A DNA stretch of 64,000 bases from an uncultured Lachnospiraceae bacterium (GCA_948470335.1 CAOKOL010000022.1:1-64000), one strand, 5' to 3'; positions 24,331 through 34,415 are shown, counted from the stretch's first letter. Notes: generated from the letters alone by a model not told the origin. A program made the numbers and translations.

Positions 24331-26016
24331 TCATCCCTGTTTCGTCTGCTCCGCCAGCTTTTTCATCTCCCTGGCATTTTCCAGCACTGCGTCGGTAATC
24401 TGAGCTCCGCCGAGAAGACGGGCAAGCTCGGATACGGATTCTTCCGGGGCCAGCTTGTGAATCTGGGTTTTTGTTTTTCCGGTTCTGGAAGATTTTTCTA
24501 TCAGGTAATGTCTATCCGCCATGGAAGCGATCTGGGGCAGATGGGTAATGCACAGCACCTGATGATTTCTGCCGATATAAGACAATTTTTCAGAAACCAT
24601 CTGGGCCGTCCTGCCGCTGATGCCAGTGTCAATTTCATCAAAAATCAACGTAGGAATATCATCGTCATCCGCCAGCACCGTCTTGACCGCCAGCATAATT
24701 CTGGACAGCTCGCCGCCGGACGCCACCATATGAAGGGGCTTCGGTTCTTCTCCCACATTGGTGGAAATCAGAAACTGGGCCTGATCGGTGCCGTTTTTCG
24801 TGTAATCCTTTAACGGCTGAAATTCCATGGTCAGCTCCACATTTTCAAAATTCAGTTCTGACAATCCTCCGGCGATCCTGCCGCACAAACTGTCGGAAGC
24901 CTTTTTGCGCAGCGCGCTGAGACGCTCGGAAGCTCTTTTTAACTGCTCCTCCGTCTTTTGCAGTTGTTCGGCGGCCTCTTTTTTCTTTTCTTCATAGTGT
25001 TCCAGTTTTTTTAGCTGCTCATACTTCTCGGACAAATACTGTTGTATTAATTCCCATTTATTTCCATATTTTGATTCTATGGTGCGAATCAGATCCAGCC
25101 GCTTCCGGATTCCCGCCATTTCTTCCTCATCAATCACCAGATCGTCCAGATAATCGGCAACCGCCCGATTACAGTCATTCAGCACCGATTCCAGATCCGC
25201 CATCTGGGAAGCAATGCCGTCCAGAGCCGGATCAAGCCCCGAAATCTGGGCCATACCGCGAACCGCCCGACCCACCGCTTCTCCGGCCGCCTGGTCGCTG
25301 TCGTAACCGATTTCATTCTTCACCTCATGCAGTACGGCGGCGATTTTCGCGCCGGAAGCACATACTTTATATCTGGCTTCCAGTTCTTCCTCCTCCCCCT
25401 GACGGATGGCGGCATCCTCGATCTCACTGATCTCGAAACGGATAAAATCCAACTGGCGCAGACGCACATCCTCGTCCATATCAAAGGAAGCATACGCTTT
25501 TACCAGGGCCGCATACTCCTGATAGAGCCGCTCCACCTTCTGTTTTTCCGGCTGAATCGTCTCTTTTCCATAAAGATCTAAAATTTCCAGATGTTTCTTG
25601 TCAGACAACAGGGATTGGTGTTCATGCTGGCCGTGAATGTCCAGCAGCAGAGAAGTGAGCCTGCGAAGTTTTGACAGCGTGGCAGCCTCATCGTTGATTC
25701 TGCTCATGCTTTTTCCGGCCATGATCTTCCGGGTGATAATAATGGTTCCGTCTTCCTCCGGCGCAACGTCCAGCGCTCTGACCGCCTCCAGCTTTTCCGC
25801 CTCATCCACGGAAAACATCAGCTCAATATAAGCATATTCCGCGCCTTTGCGGATCACGGAGCCGGATATTTTCTGCCCCAGCGCCGCATTGACCGCATCG
25901 ATCAGAATGGATTTCCCGGCGCCGGTCTCGCCGGTCAGAATATTCAGGCCGGGACCGAAATCCACGTCCGCCTCGTCGATCAAGGCAAAATTTTTCACAT
26001 GCAGGTGTGATAACAT
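24331..26016 (-). CDS. recN: DNA repair protein RecN
   Basis: From ATG 26016 (GGAGAG upstream) the protein is 561 residues, normal for RecN. It is SMC-like: Walker A GETGAGKSILIDAV near residue 30, a long coiled-coil centre, the ABC signature VASGGELSRIMLAV near 455, Walker B LIFDEIDTGISGRTAQMV near 475 and the H-loop ITHLPQIASMAD. RecN gathers broken DNA ends for recombination repair. It is followed by spoIVB and preceded by argR, the usual clostridial order. Confidence 0.95.
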   Translation of the reverse strand: MLSHLHVKNFALIDEADVDFGPGLNILTGETGAGKSILIDAVNAALGQKISGSVIRKGAEYAYIELMFSVDEAEKLEAVRALDVAPEEDGTIIITRKIMAGKSMSRINDEAATLSKLRRLTSLLLDIHGQHEHQSLLSDKKHLEILDLYGKETIQPEKQKVERLYQEYAALVKAYASFDMDEDVRLRQLDFIRFEISEIEDAAIRQGEEEELEARYKVCASGAKIAAVLHEVKNEIGYDSDQAAGEAVGRAVRGMAQISGLDPALDGIASQMADLESVLNDCNRAVADYLDDLVIDEEEMAGIRKRLDLIRTIESKYGNKWELIQQYLSEKYEQLKKLEHYEEKKKEAAEQLQKTEEQLKRASERLSALRKKASDSLCGRIAGGLSELNFENVELTMEFQPLKDYTKNGTDQAQFLISTNVGEEPKPLHMVASGGELSRIMLAVKTVLADDDDIPTLIFDEIDTGISGRTAQMVSEKLSYIGRNHQVLCITHLPQIASMADRHYLIEKSSRTGKTKTQIHKLAPEESVSELARLLGGAQITDAVLENAREMKKLAEQTKQG

Positions 26017-26031
26017 TTGATTTCTCTCCAA

Positions 26032-26266
26032 TTATTGTTCCGTCTGCGCCATTCCCGCCGCACTTCATTCCGGCCCGGTTTCCGGCCACCGCATTCTGCG
26101 TCTGTCAATGAAACCTGCGGGATGCAGGCGCTGTGTTGTTTTACAGTTCCGCTTCGCCCCTCCTATTACACCCAGACATGACTCTGTTTCCATCCGCTGC
26201 CCGCATTTGAAATCGAGCTGTGCAATGTTTGGAGCATTGCTGTTTCAGTTCCTTTCGCCCTGCAAA
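26032..26266. other. recN leader with two CGGAAC motifs
   Basis: No gene is seen in this 235-bp gap. On the minus strand it carries two copies of the GCGGAACT-type leader motif (26038 and 26146 regions) that recurs before other genes in the window. Confidence 0.35.
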
Positions 26267-26719
26267 TTATTCATGCAGCATCCTTCTCAGCTTTTCCATC
26301 AGAATAATGGTATCATCAACGGACCGCACCGCACACATAATGGTATCATCCCCGGCGATGCAGCCTACCAGTTCCTGAAAATGAAGGGCATCCAGCGCCG
26401 CTGCCGCTGCCATGGCTAGTCCGGCGCCGGTTTTAATCACCAGAATGTTCTGAGCCATATCCATGGAGACAAATCCGTCCTTTAATATACGCACATATTT
26501 ATCACTGGAAGTCTCACCCGGATTTTTCATCACCGCATACTTCTGCTGTCCTTTTCCGTCAGAAATTTTCGACAGCTTTAACTCCCGTATATCCCTGGAC
26601 ACTGTGGCCTGGGTCACGTTAAACCCTTCCTGATTCAAACGGTCAGCCAGATCCTCCTGGGTTTCAATATCGTACTTTCCAATTAATTCCACAATTTTGC
26701 TGTGCCGTTCTGTTTTCAT
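26267..26719 (-). CDS. argR: Arginine repressor ArgR
   Basis: The 150-residue protein has the ArgR winged helix at residues 1-70 (HSKIVELIGKYDIETQEDLA, then QATVSRDIRELKL) and a C-terminal trimerisation/arginine-binding domain with VGCIAGDDTIMCAVRS, including the aspartate pair that binds arginine. It controls arginine synthesis and catabolism genes and often sits next to recN in Firmicutes. The start follows GAGGAG. No arginine gene is in this window. Confidence 0.95.
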   Translation of the reverse strand: MKTERHSKIVELIGKYDIETQEDLADRLNQEGFNVTQATVSRDIRELKLSKISDGKGQQKYAVMKNPGETSSDKYVRILKDGFVSMDMAQNILVIKTGAGLAMAAAAALDALHFQELVGCIAGDDTIMCAVRSVDDTIILMEKLRRMLHE

Positions 26720-26871
26720 CCCGCTCCTCTTAACATTTCATTCATCATATTTCTGTTATTCTTGATAACAGTTCCGCAGCTCTCCTTCAAACCCCTTTTG
26801 CTCTGGAACCATTGCCGGCCGGCCCCCTGTGTCTGTAACGCTTTCCGGCGCCATACCGTAAATAAAAAGCC

Positions 26872-27726
26872 TTATCCTGATAACTTTCTGCGCAGAATTT
26901 CCAGAAAGCTGACCTTGCTGGTTCTGAGAATTTTGGTCGTATAAGAAGATTTGTTGATCTCCAGCCGCTCTCCCGGCTTCAATGAGCCGCATTCCACACC
27001 GTCAAAGGAGGCGACGCATTCTCCCCCCTTTTCCTCAAACCCTTCCGCAGCCTCCACCGTAATCCTGGCATCCGCCGGCAATACAATGCTGCGGTTGTTC
27101 AGCGTGTGGGGAGAGATGGGGGTCAATATCATAATCGACGCATTGGGCTCTGCCAGCGGCCCCCCTGCCGACAGGTTGTAGGCGGTGGAACCGGTAGGCG
27201 TGGAAATCAGAATCCCGTCCGCCGTATAGCGGTTGAGAAACTCGCCGTTCACATAAATATTAAACCGTACCACCCGAACGGACCCTTTTCTGGTAATGAC
27301 AATATCATTCAGCGCCCTGTCGGAACAGACAAGCCCGGCCGGTCCGAACAACTGACCTTTCAGCATCATCCGTTCTTCCACGAAATAATCCCCGGCAATA
27401 ATCTTATCCAGAACCCCCGCGTAGGAAGTATGATCCACCTCTGTCAGATATCCCAGCGTGCCCATATTGATGCCATAGATGGGAATCTGCCTATGTACCA
27501 GGTCCCGCGCCGCCTGAATCAGCGTGCCGTCGCCGCCCAGCACCAAAATACATTCCGTATCGTCGGGAACCCAGCGCTCGCTTGTATAAGGGCTTCCCTC
27601 CCCTGGTCCTTCCTGTTCCCGCAGGCGGCATACTTTTCCTCTTTCTTCCAGAAATTTTTGAATCTTCCCGGCCGTTTTAAGTCCCGGATCTTTTGTCATA
27701 TTGGCGATCAGATAAAAGTGATCCAT
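26872..27726 (-). CDS. nadK: NAD kinase
   Basis: The 284-residue protein has the NAD kinase motifs: VLGGDGTLIQAARDL near residue 62, GINMGTLGYLTEVD near 90 and ILISTPTGSTAYNLSAGGPL near 170. It phosphorylates NAD to NADP with ATP. It follows tlyA with 3 bases between, and its ribosome site AGGAGG lies within the last tlyA codons, so translation is coupled. Confidence 0.95.
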   Translation of the reverse strand: MDHFYLIANMTKDPGLKTAGKIQKFLEERGKVCRLREQEGPGEGSPYTSERWVPDDTECILVLGGDGTLIQAARDLVHRQIPIYGINMGTLGYLTEVDHTSYAGVLDKIIAGDYFVEERMMLKGQLFGPAGLVCSDRALNDIVITRKGSVRVVRFNIYVNGEFLNRYTADGILISTPTGSTAYNLSAGGPLAEPNASIMILTPISPHTLNNRSIVLPADARITVEAAEGFEEKGGECVASFDGVECGSLKPGERLEINKSSYTTKILRTSKVSFLEILRRKLSG

Positions 27727-27729
27727 CGG

Positions 27730-28632
27730 TTACTGCCCTCCTGAAAGACTGTCATGAGCCGCCCGGACGACTTCCATAATATCCGGCATGTGGAATGGCA
27801 GCTCCGTTTCCGTCCGCTCATTCTCCCCTTCTGCCGGCATCTTTACATCCTTTTCCGCAGGCTCCCTGTCATCTTCCCGCGTCTCTTTCCCCATACCGGA
27901 AACCTTCTGCAGATACAGCAGGTACTCAATATTTCCTTCTGGTCCCTTAATCGGAGAATAAGACAGAGCCAAAAGCCGCAGCCCGATTGAAACCGCATAG
28001 TCCATCACCGACCGGATTACTTCCTGATGCACCTTTTTATCCCGGACCACGCCTTTTTTGCCCACCTTCTCTTTTCCTGCCTCAAACTGAGGTTTAATCA
28101 GGCAGACAATCCGGCCGTCCTCTTTCAGCAGCCCCTTCACCGGTCCCAGCACCTTTGTCAGAGAGATAAAAGAAACGTCTATGGATACAAAATCCAGTAC
28201 ATCGCCGATCATATCCGGCTCCACATAACGGATATTGGTCTTTTCCATACAGACCACCCGCTCGTCCTGGCGGAGCTTCCAGTCCAACTGCCCTCTGCCC
28301 ACGTCCACCGCATATACTTTAACGGCGCCGTTCTGCAGCATACAGTCCGTAAATCCGCCGGTGGAAGCGCCCACGTCCATACAGGTCATCCCTTCCAGGG
28401 AAAGGTCAAATTCCTTTACCGCTTTTTCCAGTTTCAGACCGCCTCTGCTGACATAGGGAAGGGTATGCCCTTTTACCTGAATATTGGCTTTAAAAGGGTC
28501 AAAAGCCGTCCCGGCTTTATCTTCCTTCTGCCCGTTGACATAAACGCTGCCGACCATAATCATGGCTTTTGCCTTTTCCCTGGACTGCGCCAGCCCCTGG
28601 TTTACCATCAGCACATCCAAACGTTCCTTCAT
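27730..28632 (-). CDS. tlyA: TlyA-type rRNA 2'-O-methyltransferase
   Basis: The start ATG 28632 follows GAGGAAAG, giving 300 residues. An N-terminal S4 RNA-binding domain (ERLDVLMVNQGLAQSREKAK) is followed by an FtsJ-like methyltransferase with MDVGASTGGFTDCMLQNGA for SAM binding and a KPQFEAGKE motif. TlyA methylates cytidines in 16S/23S rRNA. A charged C-terminal tail of about 45 residues (rich in Glu, Asp and Arg) exceeds most homologues. It is read with nadK. Confidence 0.92.
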   Translation of the reverse strand: MKERLDVLMVNQGLAQSREKAKAMIMVGSVYVNGQKEDKAGTAFDPFKANIQVKGHTLPYVSRGGLKLEKAVKEFDLSLEGMTCMDVGASTGGFTDCMLQNGAVKVYAVDVGRGQLDWKLRQDERVVCMEKTNIRYVEPDMIGDVLDFVSIDVSFISLTKVLGPVKGLLKEDGRIVCLIKPQFEAGKEKVGKKGVVRDKKVHQEVIRSVMDYAVSIGLRLLALSYSPIKGPEGNIEYLLYLQKVSGMGKETREDDREPAEKDVKMPAEGENERTETELPFHMPDIMEVVRAAHDSLSGGQ

Positions 28633-28768
28633 ACTTTCCTCTTTCTGACACAATTCCTGTGTCATCCGGGTAAATCTGAAAATTTTTTTCAAACCTCGCA
28701 GTTATAAAAATCCTTCGCCAAAGACCATTTTGTCCGGCGCAGATTCTGTCTTTCAGCCATTCTGCCTG

Positions 28769-30679
28769 TTATCCGTTTTCAGGCCACAGTATATTACATA
28801 TTTTTACAAATATACCATCTTTATCAATGCCCACTTCCCGCTTCAATATATCCACATTGCCATGCTCCACATACATATCCGGAATGCCGATACAGAGCAG
28901 CTTCGGCCTTTTGGGCACCCGGCTCCCGGGCTGCTGCCCGGTCCGTTCCTCCATCTGATGCAGATACCGCCCCACAGCCTCTCCAAAACCGCCCCGCAGC
29001 ACATTTTCCTCCATGGTCACATAAAGCGGATGGTCTATGGCCAGATCCTCCAGCATATCTGTATCCAGCGGCTTTACAAATCTAACATTGACCACAGAAG
29101 CATTGATTCCTTTTTCCAGCAGCAGTTCTCTCACCTGACAGGCCGTTTCCACCATGCTGCCCACTGCCAGCAGGGCCACCTCGCCGCCCCGGAACAGTAC
29201 CTCACTTTTCCCATGGACAAAAGGCGCCTGATACTCTTTCAGCCCCGTATAAGCCTGTCCTCTGGGATAGCGGATGGCGATGGGGCCTTCATATTCCATG
29301 GCATACCGAAACGCCGCCTCCAATTCCCACCCGTTTTTCGGCGCGATCACACTCATATTCGGTATGGAAGACAGAAAAGACAAATCAAAAATTCCCTGAT
29401 GGGTCTCCCCGTCGCTGCCCACCAGTCCGGCCCGGTCCACCGCAAACACCACCGGCAGCTCCTGGATACAGACATCGTGCAGGATCTGGTCATAGGCCCT
29501 CTGCAAAAAGGAAGAATAAACCGCCACCACCGGTTTCAGCCCGCCGGCCGCCATACCTGCGGCAAATGTTACCGCATGGGCTTCCGCAATACCCACGTCA
29601 AAAAAACGATCCGGATATTTATGGGAAAAAGGCGTCAGTCCCGTCCCGTCCGGCATTGCCGCGGTAACTGTTACCATAGACGGATACCGTTCTCCCAGTT
29701 CTGCCAGCGTCCTGCCGGCGATATCCGTATAGGAATCTCCCGTCTTCTTCTTTTTTGGCAGACCCGTCTCAATCTCAAAAGAGTCCACCCCATGGAAACG
29801 GGCGGGATTTTCCTCCGCCGGCCCGTAGCCCCTGCCCTTCTGGGTCAGCACATGAATCACTACCGGACGGCGGATATGACGGGCTTCATGAAGCACCCTT
29901 GCAAGCCCCTCGATATTATGTCCGTCCAGCGGTCCCCAGTAGGTAATCCCCATATTTTCAAACAGCATGCCCGGCAGAAATACCTGCTTAATCAGACTTT
30001 TCGTCTTTACGATCTGGCGGATCAGGCTGTCGCCCACCACCGGAATCTTGCTCAGCGTAGACTCCGTGGACTGTTTCAGCTTATTATAGGGAATCGCCGA
30101 GCGGATGGAATTCAAATGTCTGGATATGCCGCCGATATTTTCGGAAATCGACATATTATTATCATTTAAAATAATGATGAAATTCGTTTTCAGCCTGGAT
30201 GCATTGTTCAGTGCCTCATAGGCCATGCCGCCGGTCAGAGCGCCATCTCCGATTACAGATACCACCGCATAATCCTCCCCGGCCAGATCCCTGGCTTCCA
30301 CCAGCCCCAGCCCGGCAGAGATCGAAGTAGAACTGTGGCCGGTATCAAACGCATCGCAGACGCTCTCCCGCCGCTTCGGAAATCCGCTCATCCCTCCATA
30401 GGTCCGCAGCTCGTCAAAATCATCTTTTCTGCCGGTCAGCAGCTTATGGGTATAGGACTGATGGCCCACATCCCAGACGATCCGGTCTTTTGGCGGATCA
30501 AAAGCCAGGTGCAGCGCCATTGTCAGCTCCACCACCCCCAGATTGGAAGCCAGATGGCCTCCCGTAACGCTGATTTTCTCAATCAGAAAATTCCGTATTT
30601 CCTGGGCCAGCCGGTTGTACTCCTTCTTTTTCAGTTTTTTGATATCCCCTGGTTTCCTGATACGTTCAAGCATCGTCAT
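28769..30679 (-). CDS. dxs: 1-deoxy-D-xylulose-5-phosphate synthase
   Basis: About 636 residues from ATG 30679 (AAAGGA upstream; ATG 30673 is also possible). It contains the thiamine diphosphate motif VIGDGALTGGMAYEALNNA, the N-terminal HLASNLGVVELTMALH, and a transketolase pyrimidine domain with DRAGLVGSDGETHQGIFDLS. It joins pyruvate and glyceraldehyde-3-phosphate in the first step of the MEP isoprenoid pathway. It lies 58 bases after ispA, so both precursor supply and prenyl synthesis are in one transcript. Confidence 0.95.
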   Translation of the reverse strand: MTMLERIRKPGDIKKLKKKEYNRLAQEIRNFLIEKISVTGGHLASNLGVVELTMALHLAFDPPKDRIVWDVGHQSYTHKLLTGRKDDFDELRTYGGMSGFPKRRESVCDAFDTGHSSTSISAGLGLVEARDLAGEDYAVVSVIGDGALTGGMAYEALNNASRLKTNFIIILNDNNMSISENIGGISRHLNSIRSAIPYNKLKQSTESTLSKIPVVGDSLIRQIVKTKSLIKQVFLPGMLFENMGITYWGPLDGHNIEGLARVLHEARHIRRPVVIHVLTQKGRGYGPAEENPARFHGVDSFEIETGLPKKKKTGDSYTDIAGRTLAELGERYPSMVTVTAAMPDGTGLTPFSHKYPDRFFDVGIAEAHAVTFAAGMAAGGLKPVVAVYSSFLQRAYDQILHDVCIQELPVVFAVDRAGLVGSDGETHQGIFDLSFLSSIPNMSVIAPKNGWELEAAFRYAMEYEGPIAIRYPRGQAYTGLKEYQAPFVHGKSEVLFRGGEVALLAVGSMVETACQVRELLLEKGINASVVNVRFVKPLDTDMLEDLAIDHPLYVTMEENVLRGGFGEAVGRYLHQMEERTGQQPGSRVPKRPKLLCIGIPDMYVEHGNVDILKREVGIDKDGIFVKICNILWPENG

Positions 30680-30737
30680 ACGCATTGTCCTTTTGGCTGC
30701 CGCAGCCCGTTTTCTCACGCTGCCGGTCAGTCCTTCA

Positions 30738-31661
30738 TCAACTTTTCCGGTTTATCAGCGAAAGAATTAACTGACGCAGAAAGGGATTTTCCGCCGGAAA
30801 ACCATCCAAAATCCCAATAGCCTGCCGGGAATATTCTTCCACCAGTGCCTTTGCGCCCTCAAGCCCTTTCAGCGTCACATAAGTGGTCTTGCTGTTTTTC
30901 TCATCGCTGCCCACCGGTTTTCCAGTTACCTTTTCATCCCCTGTCACGTCCAGAATATCGTCCTGGATCTGAAACGCCATACCTATGGCCAGAGCCATCT
31001 GCGATACCCTGCGCTGTTCCTCCTCACAGGCTCCGGCCAGAACCGCGCCGATCAGCATGGACGCTTCAAGCAGCGCCCCTGTTTTCAGCCTGTATACAAA
31101 ATCCAATTGTTCCTCTGTCATCGGATGTCCGGTCAGCTCCACATCCACCGTCTGACCGCCGATCATGCCGTAGATACCGGTTCTGGCAGCCAGAATCTCA
31201 ACGGCCTTTCCCACCCGCATGGGATGTACGGCCAGGCCGAATGCTTTGGAGGCCACCTCGAAAGCATAGATCATCAGCGCATCCCCGGCCAGTATCGCCA
31301 TATCTTCTCCGTATACCACCCAGGTCGTCTTTTTTCCCCGCCGGTATTCGTCCGCATCCATGGCCGGCAGATCGTCATGCACCAAAGAAGACGTATGAAT
31401 CATCTCAATTGCCGCCATAAAAGGCTCGATCTCCTCCCCCTGCCCGCCGAACAGCCGGTAGACCTCTTTCATCAGCATGGGCCGCAGCCGTTTCCCGCCC
31501 GCCAGCACGCTGTAATTCATCGCCTGGAAAATCAGTCTCTGGTGTCCTGTCTCCTCCGGCAGCCAGCGGGTTACGATGTTTTCCGTCTCCCGCAGCTTTT
31601 CCTGCATCTGCCGCTGCCAGCCGTTTCCTTCCTCTGCTCCCTTTTGTATATTAGAATCCAT
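30738..31661 (-). CDS. ispA: Farnesyl diphosphate synthase (polyprenyl synthetase)
   Basis: The start ATG 31661 has GAGG 6 bases before it, giving 307 residues. The first aspartate-rich motif is LVHDDLPAMDADEYRRGK and the second is QIQDDILDVTGD, as in FPP synthases; GGKRLRPML is the allylic site. It condenses IPP with DMAPP or GPP. The 5' end overlaps the xseB stop by 11 bases. Confidence 0.92.
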   Translation of the reverse strand: MDSNIQKGAEEGNGWQRQMQEKLRETENIVTRWLPEETGHQRLIFQAMNYSVLAGGKRLRPMLMKEVYRLFGGQGEEIEPFMAAIEMIHTSSLVHDDLPAMDADEYRRGKKTTWVVYGEDMAILAGDALMIYAFEVASKAFGLAVHPMRVGKAVEILAARTGIYGMIGGQTVDVELTGHPMTEEQLDFVYRLKTGALLEASMLIGAVLAGACEEEQRRVSQMALAIGMAFQIQDDILDVTGDEKVTGKPVGSDEKNSKTTYVTLKGLEGAKALVEEYSRQAIGILDGFPAENPFLRQLILSLINRKS

Positions 31662-31893
31662 TGGTTTCCTCACTTTCGCCTACCATGATCAACTGTTTTT
31701 CGATTCTGTCGATCTTCTGCCCGCACATCTGCGCCAGCTTCATTCCCTGCTGATACAACACAAACGACTGTTCCAGCGAAGCCTCTCCTCCCTCCAGCCG
31801 GGCCACCAACTGCTCCAACTGTAAGAACGCTTCTTCGATGGTTAGCTGGTCTTCTTCCGGCGCAACCTGAATATTGATTTCTGTCTCCTTCAC
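31651..31893 (-). CDS. xseB: Exodeoxyribonuclease VII small subunit
   Basis: The 80-residue protein begins with GTG 31893, which overlaps the xseA stop (GTGA). It has the XseB motif LTIEEAFLQLEQLVARLEGG and the helical hairpin ending in LAQMCGQKIDRIEKQL. XseB copies assemble around XseA to form an exonuclease active on single-stranded DNA. Confidence 0.93.
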   Translation of the reverse strand: MKETEINIQVAPEEDQLTIEEAFLQLEQLVARLEGGEASLEQSFVLYQQGMKLAQMCGQKIDRIEKQLIMVGESEETNGF

Positions 31894-33182
31894 GACTGTT
31901 CGCCTCCTTTATCCGAATCCGATGCCAAAAATACCAAGTTTTCTGATATATCTGTAAGCAGCCCTTCTTTTCCGCATACTTCGTCCGGCTTTTTTGCCAC
32001 AACTTCCGCCTCAATTCTCCCGTCCCGCATAAGAATGGTCAGCCCGTCGCCCTCCGTCACCTGATTCACGGAAATCAGCGCCTCGCCTTTTTGGTCCCGT
32101 GCATAGACGTAACCGCCGCCCAGCTTCTTCAAAGGCGACTGCCCTTCCAGCCTTGCGGCCTGTAAACTGAGCCTGTGACGGCAGGAGAGAATCTGCTGCT
32201 CCATACTGCGTCTGACCCGGTCCTCCAGCTCCGACAGATACTGCCGTTTCTGAGCGATCTGATACCGGGGATTGTATAAAGCCAGTTTCAGCCGCAAAGC
32301 CTCCGTCTTATCCCGATAACGGCGGATATACTGCTCCTGCCCCCGGACAAGCCGCTGTCTGAAACCGGCCAGCTCCTGCTCAAACTGACGATAATCAAAC
32401 ACTGCCAGCTCCGCCGCCGCAGAAGGCGTAGGCGCCCGCAGATCTGCCGCGTAGTCGGCTATGGTCACATCTGTCTCATGGCCCACCGCGGAAATCACCG
32501 GCGTCCGGGCGTGGAAAACGGCATAGGCTACTTTCTCACTGTTAAAAGCCCACAGATCCTCTATGGACCCGCCGCCCCTTCCCACAATCATACAGTCCAG
32601 TCCCATCCCATCCAGCGTCTCAATTCCCTTTACGATGCTTTCCGGCGCATACTCCCCCTGCACCAGCGCCGGATAGAGATATAGCTGCACATAGGGATTC
32701 CTTCTATATGAAATATTCATAATATCCCGGATAGCCGCTCCCGTGGAGGCCGTGACAATGCCCACCCGACGGGCATAGCGGGGAATGGGCTGCTTATACT
32801 CCGGGGCAAACATCCCCATCTCCATCAGCCTGTCCCGCAGTTCTTCAAACTGACGGAACAGATCTCCGGCCCCGTCCAGTGTAATTTCTCTGGCATAGAG
32901 CTGATACTTTCCGTCCCGTTCATAGATACTGACGGAGCCTCCCGCAATCACCTGCTGCCCCTCCCGCATCTGAAACCGCAGGCCCTTCCGGTTTCCGGCA
33001 AACATTACCGCCGACAGCACCCCGGAACTGTCTTTCAGGGTAAAATAAATATGGCCGGAGCTGTGATATTTGCAGTTGGACACCTCTCCTTTTACATAAA
33101 TGTTCCGCAGGGCGAAATCCTGGGTAAACATGTTTTTAATATAGCCGTTCACCTGGCCTACCGTATACACGCTGCCCGCCAT
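31890..33182 (-). CDS. xseA: Exodeoxyribonuclease VII large subunit
   Basis: The 430-residue protein has an N-terminal OB fold (VYTVGQVNGYIKNMF; VKGEVSNCKYHSSGHIYFTL) and the catalytic Exonuc_VII_L domain with VGRGGGSIEDLWAFN and SAVGHETDVTIADYAADLRA, followed by a coiled coil. It degrades single-stranded DNA with XseB. It starts 3 bases after nusB and shares a 4-base overlap with xseB. Confidence 0.95.
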   Translation of the reverse strand: MAGSVYTVGQVNGYIKNMFTQDFALRNIYVKGEVSNCKYHSSGHIYFTLKDSSGVLSAVMFAGNRKGLRFQMREGQQVIAGGSVSIYERDGKYQLYAREITLDGAGDLFRQFEELRDRLMEMGMFAPEYKQPIPRYARRVGIVTASTGAAIRDIMNISYRRNPYVQLYLYPALVQGEYAPESIVKGIETLDGMGLDCMIVGRGGGSIEDLWAFNSEKVAYAVFHARTPVISAVGHETDVTIADYAADLRAPTPSAAAELAVFDYRQFEQELAGFRQRLVRGQEQYIRRYRDKTEALRLKLALYNPRYQIAQKRQYLSELEDRVRRSMEQQILSCRHRLSLQAARLEGQSPLKKLGGGYVYARDQKGEALISVNQVTEGDGLTILMRDGRIEAEVVAKKPDEVCGKEGLLTDISENLVFLASDSDKGGEQS

Positions 33183-33185
33183 ATC

Positions 33186-33593
33186 CTACACCGTTTTTCT
33201 CACCAGCTTGCCCAGCACGCCGTTGATAAAAGAAGGAGAATCGTCGCCGCCGAATTTTTTCGCCAGCTCCACCGCCTCATTGATAGCCACTTTCTCCGGA
33301 ACAGCGTCGTCATGGAGAATCTCATACAGAGCCAGACGGATAATCGCCAAATCCACCTTGCCCATACGCCTGGTCTTCCATCCCTGGGCCACGTCGTTAA
33401 TCTGATGATCCAGTTCCTCCACCCGCACATAAATCTGCCCGGCTCTGGTCCGAAGCTCCTCCTTCGCCTCCTCCGGCATATCTTCAAATTCCGCCAGGTA
33501 CAGCTTTACCTGACCGTCCAGATCCTCATCATTATAAAATTCTTTTAAGAACAACAGCCGGAAGGTGTGCTCCCGTATTTCTCTTCTGGTCAT
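33186..33593 (-). CDS. nusB: Transcription antitermination factor NusB
   Basis: The 135-residue all-helical protein has the N-terminal TRREIREHTFRLLFLKEFY and C-terminal ELAKKFGGDDSPSFINGVLG, typical NusB. It binds boxA RNA with S10 during rRNA transcription. A GGGAG precedes the ATG. It follows the asp23 gene by a 228-bp gap without a recognisable gene. Confidence 0.92.
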   Translation of the reverse strand: MTRREIREHTFRLLFLKEFYNDEDLDGQVKLYLAEFEDMPEEAKEELRTRAGQIYVRVEELDHQINDVAQGWKTRRMGKVDLAIIRLALYEILHDDAVPEKVAINEAVELAKKFGGDDSPSFINGVLGKLVRKTV

Positions 33594-33821
33594 ATTATTT
33601 ATTCTCCCACATCAGTCATATTCTTCACACAGGCCATGAAACCTCCGGCCCTCACGGCAGCCGCCGGATTTCCCCGTCCGTATCCCCGGAGCAAAAACAA
33701 AAGGATGCCAGTACGCCTGACACCCCCTTTATATTGCTGCATTTGGTTGTCATGGTCCGTAAAACACCGTCCGCCGGGACACATGCACATCGGAATGCAG
33801 ACGTCTCAGCCCGCGGACTCA

Positions 33822-34205
33822 CTAATCCTCAAAATCCACTCCGGCGATCCGGATATTCACGTCAATCACTTTCAGGCCCGTCATATTCTCAATGGCGTTC
33901 TTCACCCTGTCCTGAACGGCCTCCGCCACCTTGGGAATGCTGCATCCGTACTTTAACTGCAGCGACAGATCAACGGAAACGGACGTATCCATCACGGCCA
34001 CCTTGACCCCTTTGGAAAGGTTCTTCATGCCCAGCTTTCCCACCAGCTCATTCGTAATATTCCCGGCCATGGACGCCACGCCGTCCACCTCCGTCGCCGC
34101 AAGTCCTGCGATAATCGCCACCACCTCGTCGGCAATCTCCACGGAACCTACCTGTCCCGTCTCATGTATCATATGTGTGCTTCTGTTTTCAAATTCATTC
34201 GACAC
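33822..34205 (-). CDS. Asp23/Gls24-family envelope stress protein
   Basis: The start is GTG 34205, with AGGAGG 9 bases upstream; residues translated before it are leader. The 127-residue protein has the DUF322/Asp23 core VGSVEIADEVVAIIAGLAAT and TGLKVIDVNIRIAGVDF. The family associates with the membrane and helps cell-envelope homeostasis. A sigma-70-like promoter lies at 34278-34305. Confidence 0.9.
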   Translation of the reverse strand: MSNEFENRSTHMIHETGQVGSVEIADEVVAIIAGLAATEVDGVASMAGNITNELVGKLGMKNLSKGVKVAVMDTSVSVDLSLQLKYGCSIPKVAEAVQDRVKNAIENMTGLKVIDVNIRIAGVDFED

Positions 34206-34277
34206 CGCACATTCCCTCCTGAAATCAAATTCAAACCGCTCTTTTACCGGACAGACTTCCCTGTCCTGCTGCATTAT

Positions 34278-34305
34278 ATTATAACAGACTCCGGGGAAAT
34301 TGCAA
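34278..34305 (-). promoter_or_regulatory. Promoter of asp23-nusB-xse cluster
   Basis: On the minus strand TTGCAA (-35, 34300-34305) and TATAAT (-10, 34278-34283) are 16 bp apart, about 70 bases upstream of the GTG start of the asp23 gene. It probably drives the genes down to tlyA/nadK. Confidence 0.55.
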
Positions 34306-34415
34306 AGAAAAAGTTTTTCTTCCGTACCTCCCAGTTCCGGATAAAGCCATCCAAACCAAACGCCGGAGATTTTAATATCCAACAAATGAATCTGCAAGCT
34401 GACACAAAAGGCCCG

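Noticed and set aside
33599..33790. 63-aa minus-strand frame between asp23 and nusB
   Set aside because: No ribosome site or recognisable sequence; probably a leader.
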